From: Odoribacteraceae bacterium
Lineage (GTDB): Bacteria; Bacteroidota; Bacteroidia; Bacteroidales; Marinifilaceae
NCBI GenBank assembly: GCA_031259905.1
Contig: JAIRKS010000130.1
Coordinates: 1 to 9,472, forward strand
DNA length: 9,472 bases
Direction: 5' to 3'
The translations under genes and the position numbers were made by a program. The notes beneath the pieces were generated by a model. It had not been told where the DNA came from, did no database searches, and was given only the letters and a program-made list of their open reading frames with translations. Below, one piece after another: positions 5,903-9,472 of this stretch (its first letter is position 1; each line of letters starts with the position of its first letter).

Positions 5903-6595
5903 TTATAATATTCCCTCGTCGGCGAAGCTGTAATAGCCGCTCGCGCAGACAATCAAGTGATCCAGCAAGGTCATGTCCAGCGTACTCGCGCCCTTGCTGA
6001 TCCGTCGCGTCAGGGAGGTGTCCTGCTCGCTGGGGCGCAGGTTACCGCTGGGGTGATTGTGGGCCACGACCAGCAAGTGCGACTTCTCCTCCAGTGCCCT
6101 GGCGAAGAGCACGCGTAGATCCACGGTCGTGCTGTCGATCCCCCCGGAGAAGAGGCGCTCGCAGGACTTTAGGCGGCAGGCATTGTTCAGCATCAATACC
6201 CAGAATTCCTCGCGTTCAAGATCGCCCAGGCGAGGCCGCAGGAAATTGTATATTTCCCGACTCGACGTCAACGCGGGGGGAGTGTCCCCGCTTGACGCTT
6301 CCCGGCGACGGGCCAGCTCGAAAGCCGCGACGATGCTCGCCGCCTTCGCCACGCCCACCCCCTTGTAGCGGCTGGTGAAGTCGCGCACTCCCCAGCGGGC
6401 CATGACGTTCAGGTCGTTGTTGCAATCCGCCAGCAAGTGTCGCGCGACGTCCAGTGCGGATTCTCCCCCGCGTCCCGAGCGCAGCAGGATCGCCAGCAGT
6501 TCGTTTGTCGATAGCGAAAACACTCCTTTCGCTACCATCTTTTCTCTGGGTTTATCATCCTCTGCCCACGAGGATATGGGGATGTATTGTTTCAT
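5903..6595 (-). CDS. radC: RadC family JAB/MPN-domain protein
   Basis: 230 residues, the usual size for chromosomal RadC (UPF0758). The N-terminal part (about 1-100) is the helix-hairpin-helix-like UPF0758 region with LSTNELLAILLRSG (28-41) and GVGVAKAASIVAAFELARR (79-97). The C-terminal JAB domain has the metal motif HNHPSGNLRPSEQD: His179, His181 and Asp192, with Glu in the EREEFW segment (127-132) as the likely fourth catalytic residue. It therefore looks like an intact zinc metalloprotein. The original assignment to DNA repair is doubtful in the literature, and its true substrate is unknown. It starts 26 bp after the GH20 stop, so it may be read from the glycosidase transcript, though the functions look unrelated. 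Confidence 0.93.
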   Translation of the reverse strand: MKQYIPISSWAEDDKPREKMVAKGVFSLSTNELLAILLRSGRGGESALDVARHLLADCNNDLNVMARWGVRDFTSRYKGVGVAKAASIVAAFELARRREASSGDTPPALTSSREIYNFLRPRLGDLEREEFWVLMLNNACRLKSCERLFSGGIDSTTVDLRVLFARALEEKSHLLVVAHNHPSGNLRPSEQDTSLTRRISKGASTLDMTLLDHLIVCASGYYSFADEGIL

Positions 6596-6621
6596 GGACG
6601 CGTTCGCGGACGAGATGTTCT

Positions 6622-8238
6622 TTAATTAAAAAGATGCCTGGCAAAGTTGTATCCCAGCGCCGTGTAGCGGTCGGTCAACACGATCGCCCGTTTCAGGAAG
6701 TCGTCGTACGACCGTTGGTCTTGCCGCGTCCACGCGACCTCGGCGAGGGCGGCCATCCGGGGGAGTACCATGTACTGCACGTGGCTGATCGTGGAGATAT
6801 ACTCCGTCCACAGGTTAGCCTGCGCGCCCTGGATCAGGAGGGCTTCCTGCTCGTTCAATCCTTCCGTGGGGTTCAACTCGTATACTTTTTCCAGCGGCAC
6901 GAACCCGCCGATCGCGAAGGGTTCGTTTTTCGTGTCCTTCGACTGGTAATAATCGAAATAGGCGTGCGAGTTGGGGGTCATCACGGCCTGGTTGCCTAAC
7001 CGGGCTGCCTCAAGCCCTCCTTTCGTGCCGCGCCACGACATCACGGTGGCCGTCCGGGAGATACCGCCTTCCAGTATCTCGTCGAACCCGATCAATTTCC
7101 TGCCCTTGGCGTTAAGAAACCGCTCGATCCGTTTCACGAAATAACTCTGCAACTCGTGCTCGTCCGCCAGCTTTTCCGCCTTGATACGTGCCTGGCACGC
7201 GCGGCACTGTTTCCACCGCATTTTCGGGCACTCGTCCCCGCCGATATGCACGTACTCCGACGGGAAGAGGGCGATCACCTCGTCCAGCACCCCCTCGAGG
7301 AAGGCAAACGTCTCTTCCTTGCCGGCACAGAAGACCTCGTTGAACACGCCCCAGTAGGTAGCCACCTTGTACGGCCCGCCCGTGCACCCCAGCGAGGGAT
7401 ACGACGCCAGCGCGGCGAAAGCGTGTCCCGGCAGCTCGACTTCGGGAATCACCGTGATGTAGCGTTCCGCGGCGTACTGCACGATCTCTTTCACCTCTTC
7501 CTGCGTGTAGAATCCCCCGTGCGGGATACCGTCGTACTGTCCGGTATTCTTGCCGATCACCGTTTCGTCGCGTCGACTTCCTACCTCGGTCAGGAGGGGA
7601 TACTTCTTGATCTCCAAGCGCCATCCCTGGTCATCCGTCAAGTGCCAGTGGAAGCGATTTATCTTGTGCAGGGCCAGCATGTCGATGTACGTTTTCACGT
7701 CCTCCACCGGGAAGAAGTGGCGCGCCACGTCGAGCATCATCCCCCGGTACGCGAAGCGCGGTTCGTCCTCGATGGTGACACCGCGGATTTCCAGCGACGC
7801 GGACGGGTCGCCACGTTCAACGCCGGCGGGCAACAACTGGCGCAATGTCTGGAACGCGTAGAACACGCCCCGTGCGCTCCCCCCGCGGATCTCCACCGAC
7901 CGCTCCCGCGCGACCAGCGTGTAAGCCTCCTCGCCAAGGGTGGCGTCCACGGAGACATTGATCGCCTTCTTGAGGCTCTTTTTCCCCTGCCTGATCTCGA
8001 GCGGCGTGCCGAGAGATCGCGCCAGCAAGTCAGAGAACAGCCGGCAGGCGGGAAGCGCCTCCTCTCCCCCGGTCACGTTAATTACCGTGCCGGGAGTCAG
8101 CAAGAAACTCCCTTTCTCCGCGCGTACCATCGTCGGGCGAGGGACTATATTCACCTCTTCTTGTGCCCCCGCGCCGCGGGAAACGATGACGAGGCCCATC
8201 ATCGCGAGCAAAAACAGCAAGTTAAACTTCTTTTTCAT
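6622..8238 (-). CDS. Secreted GH20 beta-N-acetylhexosaminidase
   Basis: 538 residues. There is an N-terminal signal peptide: KKK, then a hydrophobic core FNLLFLLAMMGLVIV, with likely cleavage after RGAGA (25) by signal peptidase I. There is no lipobox Cys, so the protein is probably periplasmic. The small N-terminal GH20 alpha/beta domain covers about 28-155. The catalytic barrel follows, with FHWHLTDDQGWRLEI (196-210), PEVELPGHAFAALASYP (265-281), the catalytic pair Asp335-Glu336 in HIGGDECPK, GFDEILEGG (384-392), MSWRG (400-404) and GAQANLWTEY (471-480). In GH20, Glu is the acid/base and Asp orients the substrate N-acetyl group in substrate-assisted catalysis. It cleaves terminal beta-GlcNAc or GalNAc from glycans. 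It starts 12 bp after the GH2 gene, so the two are co-transcribed and probably cooperate. Confidence 0.95.
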   Translation of the reverse strand: MKKKFNLLFLLAMMGLVIVSRGAGAQEEVNIVPRPTMVRAEKGSFLLTPGTVINVTGGEEALPACRLFSDLLARSLGTPLEIRQGKKSLKKAINVSVDATLGEEAYTLVARERSVEIRGGSARGVFYAFQTLRQLLPAGVERGDPSASLEIRGVTIEDEPRFAYRGMMLDVARHFFPVEDVKTYIDMLALHKINRFHWHLTDDQGWRLEIKKYPLLTEVGSRRDETVIGKNTGQYDGIPHGGFYTQEEVKEIVQYAAERYITVIPEVELPGHAFAALASYPSLGCTGGPYKVATYWGVFNEVFCAGKEETFAFLEGVLDEVIALFPSEYVHIGGDECPKMRWKQCRACQARIKAEKLADEHELQSYFVKRIERFLNAKGRKLIGFDEILEGGISRTATVMSWRGTKGGLEAARLGNQAVMTPNSHAYFDYYQSKDTKNEPFAIGGFVPLEKVYELNPTEGLNEQEALLIQGAQANLWTEYISTISHVQYMVLPRMAALAEVAWTRQDQRSYDDFLKRAIVLTDRYTALGYNFARHLFN

Positions 8239-8250
8239 CGTGTTAATATA

Positions 8251-9472
8251 TTAATTCATGAATTCGCGTGACATGCCCACGTGACGGAAGCGGACGCGCG
8301 ACGCGTCGAAGTCCCCCGTGGGCCGGATCACCTCTACCTCCAGGGGCTGCCCGGGGACGAGGTTTATATAATTATCCGAGAGGTGCAACTCCTCGTCGGG
8401 CAAGTAAAACAACACGTCGAGTGCCAGCGCGTCGGTGGCGACCCGCAAGTAGCGTCGTCCCTCCCGCTCGAACCCTTCCACGCTCACGCGCGGGGCTACC
8501 GGGAGGCGCGCCTCTTTTAGCGTGGTGAAATAAAGATACTGTTCGTCCAGCAACACCCCCTCCCGGAGGAGGCTAATCACGGCGAACACCTCCCGCGCGT
8601 CCGCCCCGTCGAGAAGCTCTTCACGCGACCACGTGATCGCCCGTCCCGAGGTATTCGCCTTCACGTTGTACCTCGCCTCCCGCTTTCCCCGCGTTCGTCC
8701 CGAGAAATCCTTCAGTTCCACGCGGAGCGTCGCCGGGAAAGCGCGCAGCAAATCGCTCACCACCCACAATTCTACCCTGTCGTCCGTCGCCAGGGGGGAG
8801 ACGATCACCGGCTTGCACGCCGCCCGTGCCGCGTAATGCGCCGCCTTCCAGCGATGATAATAATCAATCGTCGACCAACTCGCCACGGGCCAGCAGTCGT
8901 TCAACTGCCACACCAGCGACCCCATGCAGTAGGGCATCCGGCGACGGTGCGCGTGGAACGCCAACCGCGTCGCCCGCGCCTGCAGTACCTGGCTCGCGTA
9001 CAGGAATTGCTCGAAATCCGCCGGGACAACGTAATCCCGCTCCATGTACCGGAGCACCTGCCGGTTGCCGATCGCGCTACGCTGGTGGGCCTTCATCACG
9101 TCGGAATCAATGTCGCGATCCCCCGGGAGCGTGTACGATTGCACCGTGAGCATTTCCGGGAACGACTGGAAACCGTACTCGCTCATGAAGCGCCCCACGT
9201 TCTTCTCGAACTCCTCGAGGGGACGCGACTCGTGCCACACGCCCCAGTAATGATTATCCCCGCTCGTTCCCGGGCGCGTCTCGTGCGCCCCCACGGTGTC
9301 CCCCGACATCGGCGACGACGGCCAGTAAGCAATCCCGCCGGCGAGGCTGTCCACGAGGCGAGGCAACAACCCGTGCGCCAGCGCCACGTAATCCGCGGAC
9401 ACCCGTTCCCGTTCCGCCGGCGACAACCCGCCTTGCCAGCCCCAGCGCGCCCACGCCACGTCCACCTCGTTA
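8251..9472 (-). CDS. GH2 beta-mannosidase, C-terminal part (5' end outside window)
   Basis: The frame is open to the window edge and covers about 406 codons. A GTG at 9463-9465 is only an internal codon, since the frame continues upstream. The first residues visible are NEVDVAWARWGWQGG. The Asn-Glu pair is the acid/base motif of clan GH-A GH2 enzymes, and this wording matches beta-mannosidases such as Bacteroides Man2A. About 96 residues later comes RFMSEYGFQSFPE, whose Glu is the expected nucleophile, and DNHYWGVWHESRP lies between them. MGSLVWQLNDCWPVASWS is the closing part of the barrel with its substrate-site Trp residues. The rest is made of C-terminal beta-sandwich domains ending SREFMN. 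The missing N-terminal part (sugar-binding and immunoglobulin-like domains, probably a signal peptide) should lie beyond 9472. It releases terminal beta-mannose; mannan or N-glycan core are both possible sources. Confidence 0.9.
   Translation of the reverse strand, partial: NEVDVAWARWGWQGGLSPAERERVSADYVALAHGLLPRLVDSLAGGIAYWPSSPMSGDTVGAHETRPGTSGDNHYWGVWHESRPLEEFEKNVGRFMSEYGFQSFPEMLTVQSYTLPGDRDIDSDVMKAHQRSAIGNRQVLRYMERDYVVPADFEQFLYASQVLQARATRLAFHAHRRRMPYCMGSLVWQLNDCWPVASWSTIDYYHRWKAAHYAARAACKPVIVSPLATDDRVELWVVSDLLRAFPATLRVELKDFSGRTRGKREARYNVKANTSGRAITWSREELLDGADAREVFAVISLLREGVLLDEQYLYFTTLKEARLPVAPRVSVEGFEREGRRYLRVATDALALDVLFYLPDEELHLSDNYINLVPGQPLEVEVIRPTGDFDASRVRFRHVGMSREFMN

Noticed and set aside
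8243..8254. AT-only palindrome ttaatatattaa at the GH2/GH20 junction
   Set aside because: It is 12 bp of low-complexity sequence that overlaps the GH2 stop codon. More likely an A/T-rich translation leader than a regulatory site.
7156..8271. Long plus-strand open frame of 371 codons antisense to the GH20 gene
   Set aside because: No family resemblance, and its composition is typical of the reverse strand of a GC-rich gene. The GH20 catalytic motifs are intact on the minus strand.

Overview
The window looks like a chromosomal segment of a GC-rich member of the Bacteroidota, probably Bacteroidales. The evidence is the set of gene families: a DUF6261-like protein, a YifB/ComM ATPase, an OxyR of Bacteroides type, a grpE-dnaJ pair without dnaK, and a secreted GH20 beside a GH2 beta-mannosidase. 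A-rich leaders in place of clear Shine-Dalgarno sites before several genes (grpE, dnaJ, the GH20 gene) also fit. I cannot name the genus.

Layout, left to right. Bases 1-384 hold the 3' end of a plus-strand gene that looks like DUF6261 and ends in an acidic tail with ten Asp in a row. Bases 385-924 carry no convincing gene but are full of secondary structure: a perfect 16-base palindrome, two short hairpins (one a plausible terminator), then a 314-bp imperfect inverted repeat (526-839) with nested hairpins in both arms. This looks like a palindromic or MITE-like repeat and is the most unusual thing in the window. yifB (925-2460, plus) follows and ends 2 bp from the stop of the convergent gene gmhA.

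Everything from 2463 to 9472 is on the minus strand. In transcription order: a 5'-truncated GH2 beta-mannosidase (8251-9472), a secreted GH20 beta-N-acetylhexosaminidase (6622-8238), radC (5903-6595), a 120-bp gap with candidate promoters, grpE (5195-5782), dnaJ (4009-5151), oxyR (3022-4002) and gmhA (2463-3047). Gaps inside the two blocks are 12, 26, 43, 6 and -26 bp, so the likely units are GH2-GH20-radC and grpE-dnaJ-oxyR-gmhA.

By function, GH2 and GH20 fit sequential trimming of beta-mannose and beta-GlcNAc, for example from N-glycan cores. GrpE and DnaJ are co-chaperones of a DnaK encoded elsewhere. OxyR, with both redox cysteines present, is the peroxide sensor. GmhA makes the precursor for heptose sugars of the cell envelope. 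Every protein is a known family with its key residues in place. I see no phage, CRISPR, insertion sequence with transposase, or RNA gene, and no previously undescribed protein system. The novelty is in the non-coding palindromic region.
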